DNA from: Brevundimonas sp. | GTDB lineage: Bacteria; Pseudomonadota; Alphaproteobacteria; Caulobacterales; Caulobacteraceae | Length of the DNA stretch: 11,218 nt | Direction: 5' to 3' | NCBI RefSeq assembly: GCF_031082345.1 | Contig: NZ_JAVHLH010000072.1 | Span: 1-11,218, forward strand | Shown here: positions 1 through 5,485 of the stretch, in pieces | Layout of the letters: every line of letters begins with the position of its first letter | Position numbering within the stretch: position 1 is the first letter of the stretch | Made by a program: the position numbers and the translations under genes | Notes under the pieces: model-generated | What the model was told of the DNA's origin: nothing | What the model saw: only the letters and a program-made list of their open reading frames with translations | Databases searched by the model: none

Positions 1-998
1 GGGAAGACGCAGGGCATCAGGTTCAGGATCAACCCGCCCAGCAAGGCGAACAGGGCCGCCTGGACGAAGCGGACCAGACCCCCGCCGTCCGCCGTCGCGG
101 CCCCGGTCGGGGCGTCCTCCGCCGGCGCCAGGTCGCCGGAGCCTGTGCTTCCCGCCAGAGGGGCGCCGAGTTCGGCGGTCACTTCCCAGGCGCCGTGCGC
201 CGTGGCCAGCACCCCGGCGACGGGGCCCTCGAGGCTTCCGCTCCGCAGCTGGCCGCCCGCCTGCATCCGCAGGGTCAGGCCCTGCGGCCCCCACGCGCCG
301 CTCTGGGGCGCGGGATGGTCGACGATCCCGGCCTCGAACGGGAAGAAATAGCTGGGGCCGGGATCGCGCCCGGCCAGCGGCCCGCCGGCGGCGCTCAGCG
401 TCAGGACGCCGTTCTCGAGAGCCACGCGGGCCTCGACGCCCGCCGGCCGGGGCGCGGTCTCCAGGATCGTCTGAATGGCGGCGCCATGGCGCGGATCGAG
501 CGGCGCGGCGCCTTCCCGGATCGGCAACGCCAGCGTGAGGGTCAGTTCGTCCGGCACGCACATCTCGTCGCTGCAGACGAAGAACAGCGCCCGCACCGTC
601 AGCGGCAAATCCGTCCCCGGCCGCGCGCTCGCCGGGATTTCGATCGGGACCGGCAGATAGACCTCGCCGGCGTAGCCGTAGTTCATCAGCCCCGAGAGCC
701 GCTGCCGCTCGGGCAGGGGCCAGACGATGTCGCCGGCGCCGACGCCCGCGGGCAGGGTCCAGGTCAGGGTCGTGGCCGCGCCGGAATCGCCCGGATTGCG
801 CCAGTAGGTGTGCCAGCCCGGTTCGATGTCCTGCCGCACCGCCACGATGGCGGTCGAGCCGGGCGCGGCCCATTGCGACATGGCGACCAGTTCGGCGGCG
901 ATCCGCTCGGTGCGCTGCACGCGCCCGTCCTGCGCCGTCGCCATGGACGGAACGCACATCAGGGCGAGGAGGAGGATCAGTTTGAGGAGGCGGGTCAC
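1..998 (-). CDS. Protein-disulfide reductase, DsbD/ScsB family (partial: N-terminal 332 residues)
   Basis: This is an inner-membrane electron transporter that should carry reducing power from cytoplasmic thioredoxin to periplasmic thiol proteins. Translation from the GTG whose first base is 998 gives a signal peptide (about residues 1-22, MTRLLKLILLLALMCVPSMA). A DsbD_N-like periplasmic domain follows, with the family phrase WRNPGDSG and a Cys142-SDEM-Cys147 pair. The first membrane helix of the central domain then begins and carries LMPCVFP (Cys330), matching the first membrane cysteine of DsbD. The frame stays open to base 1, so the remaining membrane helices and any C-terminal thioredoxin domain lie outside. 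The start is fixed by an in-frame TAA twelve bases upstream and an AAGG sequence ahead of the GTG. The long N-terminal domain looks more like ScsB than E. coli DsbD (inference). It lies 63 bases downstream of an OmpA-type lipoprotein on the same strand and may be co-transcribed with it. Confidence 0.85.
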   Translation of the reverse strand, partial: MTRLLKLILLLALMCVPSMATAQDGRVQRTERIAAELVAMSQWAAPGSTAIVAVRQDIEPGWHTYWRNPGDSGAATTLTWTLPAGVGAGDIVWPLPERQRLSGLMNYGYAGEVYLPVPIEIPASARPGTDLPLTVRALFFVCSDEMCVPDELTLTLALPIREGAAPLDPRHGAAIQTILETAPRPAGVEARVALENGVLTLSAAGGPLAGRDPGPSYFFPFEAGIVDHPAPQSGAWGPQGLTLRMQAGGQLRSGSLEGPVAGVLATAHGAWEVTAELGAPLAGSTGSGDLAPAEDAPTGAATADGGGLVRFVQAALFALLGGLILNLMPCVF

Positions 999-1061
999 GC
1001 GGCGACCTTAGCCGCCTCCCGGCGCCCCCGTCACGCGTCGTGCTGTCTCAGTCCGCCCGTT

Positions 1062-1511
1062 TCAACGCGGCGCGGCGTCGACCAGAACCTCGGTCCGGCG
1101 GCGCATCGGCTCATTGGCCCCGCCGGCTGTCACCGACCCTGTATCGCCGGCCCCGACAAGGGTGAAGGCGGGCGACGGCCAGCCGGCCGCCTCAAGCGCC
1201 TCGGCCACGGCGAGGGCCCGGCGCTGGGACAGGTCCATATTGGCGGTCGCCCCGCCGCGCGCGTCGGCCAGGCCGATGACCTCGACCTTGCGGATGTCAC
1301 AGCCCTGCAGCTGGGTCGCGGTCAGGGCGATGGCGTTCCGGGCCGAGTCCGTCAGCCCCGCCTCGCTGTCGCGGAAATAGACTTCGAACCGTTGCGGCGC
1401 GCAGACGCTCGGCTCTGTGACCAGGGCGCTGCGGTCGCGCATCCACGGCGGCCCGGCGCATCCGGCGACGGCCAGCCCGCCCACGGCGAGAATTACAGTC
1501 AGCGCCTTCAT
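1062..1511 (-). CDS. OmpA-family peptidoglycan-associated lipoprotein
   Basis: The 149-residue product starts with a lipoprotein signal (MKALTVILAVGGLAVAGC, lipidated Cys18). It then carries one OmpA_C-like domain, about residues 41-146, that should tether the outer membrane or periplasmic lipid anchor to peptidoglycan. Family landmarks are FEVYFRDSEAGLT at the domain start, GLADARG with Asp83, LSQRRALAV with Arg98 (the Asp/Arg pair that contacts diaminopimelate in OmpA proteins) and a closing RRRTEVLVD. Cys37 and Cys71 are extra cysteines in the mature part and could form a disulfide. A longer start 18 codons upstream exists, but it would translate through the terminator stem. The chosen ATG has GAGAGGG just upstream and gives a perfect signal peptide. 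The gene follows a glycine-zipper lipoprotein, with an intrinsic terminator between them, and precedes the DsbD-family gene. Confidence 0.85.
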   Translation of the reverse strand: MKALTVILAVGGLAVAGCAGPPWMRDRSALVTEPSVCAPQRFEVYFRDSEAGLTDSARNAIALTATQLQGCDIRKVEVIGLADARGGATANMDLSQRRALAVAEALEAAGWPSPAFTLVGAGDTGSVTAGGANEPMRRRTEVLVDAAPR

Positions 1512-1524
1512 TCCAGCCCTCTCA

Positions 1525-1559
1525 GGAAAAAGGGCGGCCCGTCGCTGACGAACCGCCCT
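1525..1559 (-). terminator. Rho-independent terminator after the glycine-zipper lipoprotein
   Basis: Read on the minus strand, AGGGCGG and CCGCCCT (1553-1559 and 1531-1537) form a 7-bp stem. Inside it CGTC/GACG (1540-1543 with 1547-1550) can pair again across a small internal loop, and the stem is followed directly by TTTTTCC. It lies 25 bases past the TAG of the glycine-zipper gene and 15 bases before the ATG of the OmpA-type lipoprotein. It could therefore be either an end terminator or an attenuator in the leader of the next gene. Confidence 0.75.
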
Positions 1560-1584
1560 GATCACTCACGAAATCCCGGCGCGC

Positions 1585-1926
1585 CTAGTAGCGGCGCTGA
1601 CCGTTTTCCCAATAGCATTCGGTCTGACGACCGTCGTAGCAGTAGTAGTACCGGCCCTGGCTGTCGCGGTAGCGCTGCTGGTTGGCCCGATCCTGCTGCG
1701 AGCCGCGGATCGCGCCCGCGGCGCCGCCGACGACAGCGCCGATGGCCGCGCCGGTTCCGGCGTTGCCGTCGCCGACATTGTTGCCGATGATGGCGCCGGC
1801 GACTGCGCCGATGCCGGCGCCGATCGCGCCCTGGCGGACGGTTTCGTTGCTGTTGCCGTACGGATCGCTGGCGCAGGCGGAGGCCAGCAGGCCGGCGCCG
1901 GCGATCGCGATGATTGCTCTTTTCAT
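1585..1926 (-). CDS. Glycine-zipper 2TM-type lipoprotein
   Basis: This is a 113-residue envelope protein. Residues 1-17 are a lipoprotein-type signal ending ASA before Cys18; the -3 residue is Ala rather than Leu, so the lipobox is imperfect. Two Gly/Ala-rich zipper segments follow (about 33-48 and 57-74, with repeated GAxxGA spacing), as in the glycine-zipper/Rick_17kDa group of outer-membrane-associated proteins. The C-terminal tail is hydrophilic and Tyr-rich and carries Cys96 and Cys104 in a YCYDGRQTECYW context. Longer upstream Met codons exist. The chosen ATG has AAGGA seven bases upstream and yields the signal peptide. The gene is preceded by a good promoter (1965-1993) and followed by a strong terminator, so it is probably transcribed alone. 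Its exact function is unknown; relatives are linked to envelope integrity and stress. Confidence 0.8.
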   Translation of the reverse strand: MKRAIIAIAGAGLLASACASDPYGNSNETVRQGAIGAGIGAVAGAIIGNNVGDGNAGTGAAIGAVVGGAAGAIRGSQQDRANQQRYRDSQGRYYYCYDGRQTECYWENGQRRY

Positions 1927-1964
1927 GGGTATGTCCTTCATCCCTCGGGTTCGCCCCACGGGTG

Positions 1965-1993
1965 ATAATGCTGGATAAGCGTGACGGTTCCAA
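1965..1993 (-). promoter_or_regulatory. Promoter of the glycine-zipper gene (sigma-70-like, overlapping an EcfG-like match)
   Basis: On the minus strand there is TTGGAA (1988-1993), a 17-base spacer and CATTAT (1965-1970), a fair sigma-70 promoter. It should start transcription about 30 bases ahead of the ATG. The same bases also contain GGAAC-N16-CATT (1967-1991), one base away from the alphaproteobacterial EcfG pattern GGAAC-N16-CGTT. Which sigma factor uses it cannot be decided from sequence. Confidence 0.5.
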
Positions 1994-2009
1994 CGCTATG
2001 CTGTTGGTT

Positions 2010-2026
2010 AAGCCTGTATTAGGCTT
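2010..2026. repeat. Perfect inverted repeat AAGCCT-N5-AGGCTT
   Basis: Arms 2010-2015 and 2021-2026 are separated by GTATT in the divergent gap between the glycine-zipper gene (minus) and the small membrane protein (plus). The position upstream of both genes suits an operator or a small hairpin in the plus-strand leader. The rest of the gap (1927-2087) also holds a weaker CCAAC/GTTGG pair (1990-1994, 2003-2007) but no second convincing promoter. Confidence 0.4.
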
Positions 2027-2087
2027 TGCAGTACGCCGCGCAGGGGGCGTGGATGGCCCCGCATGGGGCGAGAGACGGGGGTTTCGT

Positions 2088-2426
2088 ATGCGTTTTTCTC
2101 AACCGGTCCGCATGGCGGATGATGCCGATCACAGTCCCGTGTGGGCGCGCAGCAAGCGGCGACGGGGCAATCCGTTCATCAGCCTGCTGATTATCCTCCT
2201 GGCCCTGTTCGGGGTTCTGACCGCCGCGCTCGGCGTCAAGGAGAAGTCGCTGGCGGAAGGCGGGGCCATGATGGACGGGTGGATTTCCAGCGCCGTCTCC
2301 AAGGTGCGGGGCGAGGCCCCGAAGGTCGCCGACCAGGCCGGCGAAGCCGCCGGAGAGGCCGCGGCCAAGGCCGGCGACGCGGCCCAGGCGGGCGCCGCCG
2401 CGGCCTCGGACGAACTGAAGAAATAA
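2088..2426 (+). CDS. Small single-pass membrane protein with Ala/Gly-rich tail, function unknown
   Basis: I do not recognise this family. From the ATG at 2088 it is 112 residues. A basic cytoplasmic N-terminus ends RSKRRRGNPF, followed by one strong membrane helix (about residues 41-61) and a short loop. A helical tail rich in Ala, Gly, Glu and Lys (roughly 80-112) then reads like AGEAAGEAAAKAGDAAQAG. The charge pattern predicts N-in/C-out, so the tail would be periplasmic, an amphipathic LEA-like helix. Start choice is uncertain. ATG 2088 has a GACGGGGG stretch 6-8 bases upstream, while ATG 2112 (MADDADHS, 104 residues) has no clear ribosome site. The same frame is open further upstream to 1914, but that would run through the promoter region. 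It lies 58 bases ahead of the lipid kinase on the same strand, with a hairpin between. Confidence 0.6.
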   Translation: MRFSQPVRMADDADHSPVWARSKRRRGNPFISLLIILLALFGVLTAALGVKEKSLAEGGAMMDGWISSAVSKVRGEAPKVADQAGEAAGEAAAKAGDAAQAGAAAASDELKK

Positions 2427-2443
2427 ACAGCCACGCTTCGGCC

Positions 2444-2472
2444 TCCCGCCCGGAACATCGCCCCGGGCGGGA
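2444..2472 (+). terminator. GC-rich hairpin between the small membrane protein and the lipid kinase
   Basis: TCCCGCCCGG (2444-2453) pairs perfectly with CCGGGCGGGA (2463-2472) around a 9-base loop, just past the TAA at 2424-2426. There is no T-run after it, so it may be a weak or Rho-assisted terminator or an mRNA 3' stabiliser rather than a classic intrinsic terminator. It overlaps the EcfG-like promoter match at 2452-2476. Confidence 0.4.
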
Positions 2473-2476
2473 CGTT
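2452..2476 (+). promoter_or_regulatory. Exact EcfG-type promoter match ahead of the lipid kinase
   Basis: GGAAC (2452-2456), a 16-base spacer and CGTT (2473-2476) match the alphaproteobacterial general-stress sigma factor consensus exactly. Transcription would start about 7 bases later, near 2483, almost on the ATG at 2485, so the mRNA would be leaderless or nearly so. The spacer and -35 also belong to a hairpin, so a chance match forced by that structure remains possible. Confidence 0.45.
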
Positions 2477-2484
2477 CGGGCGGC

Positions 2485-3468
2485 ATGAGCGCAACCCTGA
2501 CTCCGGCGGCCGAACCCACGTCCGCGCCTGAAGCCACGCCGGACACGCCGGTCGCGGACTCGCGCGAGCTGACCCGCCACGTGCCGCTGAAGCGGGTCAT
2601 GATGCTGGTCAATCCGCTGTCCGGCGGCGTCGGGCAGGGGGCGGCGCAGGAGGCCGAGGCCATTCTTGAGCGCTACGCCTGCGAGGCCTCCGTGGTGACG
2701 CTGGAGGCGGGGCAGTTCGACGCGCAGGTCGAGGCGGCGCTCAAGGCCCGCCCCGATGTGTTGTTCGTCCTCGCCGGCGACGGCACCGCAGGCACGATCG
2801 CGTCACGGGCCGGCGCGGATGGACCGCTGGTGGCGCCCCTTCCCGGCGGCACCATGAACATGTTGCCGCGCGCGCTCTACGGCACCTCTGACTGGAAGGC
2901 GGCGCTGAAGGTCGCGCTGGAGGAGGGGGCGCCGCAGATCGTGGCCGGCGGCGAGGTTTCGGACGGCGACACCACCCGGGCCTTCTTCTGCGCCGCGATC
3001 TTCGGTTCGCCCGCCCTGTGGGCCCCGGCGCGCGAGGCCATTCGCGTCGGCAGGCTGGGCCTGGCCTGGGCCTATGCGCGGCGGGCCCTGAAGCGCGCCT
3101 TCACCGGTCAGATGCGGTTCGCCCTGGACGGCCAACCTGCTCGCCGCGCCGAGGCGCTGGTGCTGATCAGCCCGATGATTTCGCGGGCGATGGAGGAGGA
3201 TACGGGCCTGGAGGCGGCGGCGATGAATCCTGCCGACGCGGTGCAGGCCTTCCGCCTGGCCGCCCACGCCGTGCTCGACGACTGGCGCCAGGACCCTGCC
3301 GTGATCACCCGGGCGACCCGGCGGGTCGAGCTCAGCGCCCGCTCCCGAATTCCGGCCGTGGTCGATGGCGAACCGATGCTGCTGCATCACAAGGCCAGGG
3401 TGCGTTTCATCCCCAGGGCCTTCCAGGCTCTCGCGCCGATCCCGGCAGCGGCGGAGGACAGCGTCTAG
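2485..3468 (+). CDS. Diacylglycerol-kinase family lipid kinase (LCB5/YegS type)
   Basis: This 327-residue soluble or membrane-associated enzyme is expected to transfer the ATP gamma-phosphate to a lipid hydroxyl (diacylglycerol, sphingoid base or ceramide). After a Pro/Ala-rich, probably disordered N-terminus (1-33) come the kinase landmarks: NPLSGG (43-48), AGDGTAGT (97-104; the usual GGDGTxNE is altered after GDGT), PLPGGTMNMLPR (about 118-129) and the C-terminal VDGEP (293-297). Length is normal for the family. The ATG has only a weak GGG upstream, which fits a leaderless start from the adjacent EcfG-like promoter. Its TAG overlaps by one base the GTG of a metallophosphoesterase, so the two are translationally coupled. 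Which lipid it phosphorylates cannot be read from sequence. Caulobacter is reported to make anionic ceramide phospholipids using a kinase of this superfamily, which makes a sphingolipid substrate worth considering. Confidence 0.85.
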   Translation: MSATLTPAAEPTSAPEATPDTPVADSRELTRHVPLKRVMMLVNPLSGGVGQGAAQEAEAILERYACEASVVTLEAGQFDAQVEAALKARPDVLFVLAGDGTAGTIASRAGADGPLVAPLPGGTMNMLPRALYGTSDWKAALKVALEEGAPQIVAGGEVSDGDTTRAFFCAAIFGSPALWAPAREAIRVGRLGLAWAYARRALKRAFTGQMRFALDGQPARRAEALVLISPMISRAMEEDTGLEAAAMNPADAVQAFRLAAHAVLDDWRQDPAVITRATRRVELSARSRIPAVVDGEPMLLHHKARVRFIPRAFQALAPIPAAAEDSV

Positions 3469-4319
3469 TGGGGCGCGTGCTGCAATTCTCGGACGTTCAT
3501 TTCGGCCGTGAGCACCGCGACGCCTGCGCCGCCGCGCTGGACTACGCCCACGCCGTCCCCTCCGATCTGATCCTGATCACCGGCGACGTCACCCAGCAGG
3601 GGCTCCCGGACGAGTTCGCCGCCGCCGGCGACTGGATCCGGCGCATGCCCGAGCCGACCTTCGTCATCGTCGGCAATCACGATGTGCCCTACTGGAGCCT
3701 GGGGGCCCGCCTGTTCTATCCGTGGCGGGCGTTCGAGCACGCCATCGGCCACCCGGCCCACGACCACCAGTTCCTCTCCGATGCCGTGATGGTGCGCGGC
3801 GTGGTCACGGCGCGAGGCTGGCAGGCGCGGCTCAACTGGTCGAAAGGCGTGATCGACCTGAACCAGACCCGCGACGCCGCCGAGGCGTTGCGCCAGGCGC
3901 CGGCGGGGGCCTTGCGCATTCTCGCCTGCCACCATCCGCTGGTGGAGATGATCGGCGCGCCGATGACGGGCGAGGTCAAGCGCGGCGCCGCCGCCGCGGC
4001 GATCTTCGCCGAGGCGGGCGTCGATCTGATCGCCACCGGCCACGTTCATGTCCCGTTTGCTCTCCCGATACGGCTGGCCGACCACTGCTCCTATGCGGTC
4101 GGGTGCGGGACCCTGTCGGATCGCGAGCGCGGCGCGCCGCCGAGCTTCAACCAGATCGACTGGGACGCGAACGAGATCGTGGTCACCGCCATCACCTGGA
4201 CCGGCGACCGCTTCGAGCCCGGGCAGACATGGCGCCTTCCGCGCCGTCAGGACACGCGCAAACGCTCCACCGCCCCGGACCCGAACACCCCGGGCCAGCG
4301 CGAGCAGGCGGCGACCTGA
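3468..4319 (+). CDS. Calcineurin-like metallophosphoesterase (CpdA/LpxH-like class)
   Basis: The 283-residue product has the complete two-metal phosphoesterase motif set: SDVHFG (Asp9, His11), TGDVTQQG (Asp40), GNHDVP (Asn70, His71), CHHPL (His155/156) and GHVHVP (His192, His194). It should therefore be an active Mn/Fe-dependent phosphodiesterase or phosphatase. The N-terminus starts directly in the first beta strand, with no signal peptide, so it acts in the cytoplasm or at the inner face of the membrane. The GTG start at 3468 shares its G with the stop of the lipid kinase and has GGAGG ten bases upstream; a second GTG at 3477 lies too far from that site. The last 25 residues are hydrophilic and beyond the domain. 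Pairing with a lipid kinase suggests a phospholipid or nucleotide-diphospholipid substrate (inference). A cyclic-nucleotide phosphodiesterase is the main alternative. Confidence 0.85.
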   Translation: MGRVLQFSDVHFGREHRDACAAALDYAHAVPSDLILITGDVTQQGLPDEFAAAGDWIRRMPEPTFVIVGNHDVPYWSLGARLFYPWRAFEHAIGHPAHDHQFLSDAVMVRGVVTARGWQARLNWSKGVIDLNQTRDAAEALRQAPAGALRILACHHPLVEMIGAPMTGEVKRGAAAAAIFAEAGVDLIATGHVHVPFALPIRLADHCSYAVGCGTLSDRERGAPPSFNQIDWDANEIVVTAITWTGDRFEPGQTWRLPRRQDTRKRSTAPDPNTPGQREQAAT

Positions 4320-4336
4320 CGGGTCCGAAGCGGGCA

Positions 4337-4369
4337 TGGAAAAGGGCCGCGGTCCACGACCACGGCCCT
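4337..4369 (-). terminator. Terminator shared by convergent operons
   Basis: AGGGCCGCGGT (4343-4353) and ACCACGGCCCT (4359-4369) form an 11-bp stem with one mismatch and a 5-base loop. On the minus strand it is followed by TTTTCC, a good intrinsic terminator for the DUF1328 gene. On the plus strand it sits 23 bases after the metallophosphoesterase stop but lacks a proper T-run, so it probably works mainly for the minus side. Confidence 0.7.
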
Positions 4370-4390
4370 CTTCACGTTCAGGGGGTCAGA

Positions 4391-4558
4391 CTAGAGTCTT
4401 GTGCCTCTTCGGCCCTGGAAGAAATGCACCACCAGCAGGATGAGGAAAACGACGAACAGCACATAGGCGATGTTCATCGACAGCCCCGCGACGCCACCCG
4501 CGCCGAGGGCGCCGGCGACGAGCGCGAGTACGAGGAAGATGAGGGCCCAGCGAAGCAT
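4391..4558 (-). CDS. DUF1328/UPF0391 small membrane protein (YtjA-like)
   Basis: This 55-residue protein is made almost entirely of two hydrophobic helices (about 4-20 and 26-46) separated by a Gly-rich turn, ending in a basic [10 protein letters not shown] tail. The opening [19 protein letters not shown] and overall size are typical of the UPF0391 family, small inner-membrane proteins of unknown role that are often stress-induced. A Met nine codons upstream is less likely, because the chosen ATG has GGGAG seven bases ahead and matches the family start. It lies 89 bases downstream of the YqjE-like gene, with its own EcfG-like promoter in that gap, and a terminator follows. Confidence 0.85.
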   Translation of the reverse strand: MLRWALIFLVLALVAGALGAGGVAGLSMNIAYVLFVVFLILLVVHFFQGRRGTRL

Positions 4559-4619
4559 GAGCGAACTCCCGGAATGTTGATCCAAAGGAGCGGCTCACGA
4601 TCGCCGCGCCCGTCAGATC

Positions 4620-4644
4620 AACTCTCCGGACCGAACCCCGTTCC
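4620..4644 (-). promoter_or_regulatory. EcfG-like promoter for the DUF1328 gene
   Basis: On the minus strand GGAAC (4640-4644), a 16-base spacer and AGTT (4620-4623) differ from GGAAC-N16-CGTT by one base in the -10 element. The site begins just after the stop of the YqjE-like gene and would give a leader of about 55 bases before the ATG at 4558. The gene could also be reached by read-through from the upstream pair. Confidence 0.4.
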
Positions 4645-4647
4645 GCC

Positions 4648-5055
4648 TCAACGACGTCGACGGCCGTGCGATGTCTCAGTGAAGGCCGCCGCGACCATGG
4701 TCGCCAGGGCGGGGTTGCGCAGGAAGATCCAGCCGCCCGCCAGGGCGGCCACCGTGCCCAGGATCGGACGCTGCCGGAACAGGGTGAAGGCCCTTTCGCC
4801 CAGACCGACGGGCTCGTCCTCCTCGACCTCCTCCTCGTGCGCCTCACGGCCCAGGAAGATCATGACCACGGCCAGCGACGCCAGGGCGAACAACAGCATC
4901 GTCAGGGCGGCCGCGGCGAGCGGCACGACGACGAGACACAGGGCGTAGAAGATCGTGGCGCCGAATGCGATCACGGCGACCAGCGCCGCCCCGGCCGCCA
5001 CGGCCGCCGCGACAGCCTTCCTCGCCAGCTTGCGGGCCAGCCCTGCGCCCAACAT
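4648..5055 (-). CDS. YqjE/holin-superfamily-like membrane protein
   Basis: The 135-residue protein has a basic start (ARKLARKAV) and two adjacent long hydrophobic helices (about 15-44 and 46-68). A strongly acidic loop follows (HEEEVEEDEP, 73-82), then a conserved-looking segment FRQRPILG with a third weaker hydrophobic stretch (about 97-125) and an Arg-rich end. I place it with the YqjE/holin-superfamily proteins by layout and by its partner, not by a diagnostic motif. Its ATG overlaps the TGA of the DUF883 gene (TGATG), so the two are translationally coupled, as in the E. coli yqjD-yqjE arrangement. It is probably an inner-membrane partner of the DUF883 helix protein. Function is unknown. 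Confidence 0.7.
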   Translation of the reverse strand: MLGAGLARKLARKAVAAAVAAGAALVAVIAFGATIFYALCLVVVPLAAAALTMLLFALASLAVVMIFLGREAHEEEVEEDEPVGLGERAFTLFRQRPILGTVAALAGGWIFLRNPALATMVAAAFTETSHGRRRR

Positions 5056-5435
5056 CAGCGGCGGCGACCGGCGAGCAGCATGCCGAGCACGACGCCGACC
5101 CCGAGCGCGATGGCGGTCGATTGCATCGGACGCTCCTGCACCCGTTCGGTGAGATAGCGCTGGGCCTCGTCGATACGCTCGGAGGCTTCGTCATAGTATT
5201 CCCGGCCGCGCTCGCGGGCCGTGTCGTAATAGCCCCGGGCGCGATCGCGCATGACTTCCGACTGTTCGCGCAGGCGCGCTTCCGTCTCGGCCGCCTTGGC
5301 GCGCAGGCGGGTCTCGGCCGCTGTCGCCTTTTCGCGCAGGCGCGCCTTTTCCTCGGACCCCAGAGTCTTGAGGTCGTCCTTCAGCGTATTGATGTCGTTC
5401 TTCACGGCTGTCCGTGCTGCCTTGGTGGTGGCCAT
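5055..5435 (-). CDS. YqjD/ElaB-like DUF883 family membrane-anchored helix protein
   Basis: The 126-residue product is a long charged helix (about 10-100) followed by a C-terminal membrane anchor (105-122) and RRR, the layout of YqjD/ElaB/YgaM proteins. In E. coli these are stationary-phase, inner-membrane, ribosome-associated proteins. The helix has a clear 11-residue repeat from about residue 31 to 98, with Arg at every second position of the unit. A longer frame reaches 5531, but the ATG at 5435 has GGAG seven bases upstream, matches the family start (MATTKAARTAV) and lies downstream of an exact EcfG promoter that the longer version would run through. It is the first gene of a stress-type membrane cluster with the YqjE-like and DUF1328 genes. 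Confidence 0.8.
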   Translation of the reverse strand: MATTKAARTAVKNDINTLKDDLKTLGSEEKARLREKATAAETRLRAKAAETEARLREQSEVMRDRARGYYDTARERGREYYDEASERIDEAQRYLTERVQERPMQSTAIALGVGVVLGMLLAGRRR

Positions 5436-5485
5436 GTGCGCGCTCCGCTCTACAAGCTTGACGATTAAATAGAGAACCCTGAGCA

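Noticed and set aside
195..1790. A 531-codon open frame on the plus strand
   Set aside because: It runs antisense through three well-supported minus-strand genes (disulfide reductase, OmpA-type lipoprotein, glycine-zipper lipoprotein). Its product is low-complexity Arg/Gly/Ala, typical of shadow frames in GC-rich DNA.
2019..2663. A 214-codon minus-strand frame opposite the small membrane protein
   Set aside because: It would run through the hairpin and the kinase start. The product lacks domain features, while the plus strand gives a plausible membrane protein and a real kinase.
3465..4337. A 290-codon minus-strand frame opposite the metallophosphoesterase
   Set aside because: The plus strand carries the full phosphoesterase motif set; the antisense frame has no domain features.
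3722..4948. A 408-codon plus-strand frame across the phosphoesterase and the DUF1328 region
   Set aside because: It overlaps the phosphoesterase in another frame, crosses a terminator and runs antisense to two minus-strand genes. The product is Arg/Pro/Gly-rich noise.
5240..5345. 33-base DNA repeats as a possible CRISPR or tandem-repeat array
   Set aside because: The repeats are in frame within the DUF883 gene and reflect an 11-residue protein repeat. There are no spacers or conserved repeat sequence of CRISPR type.
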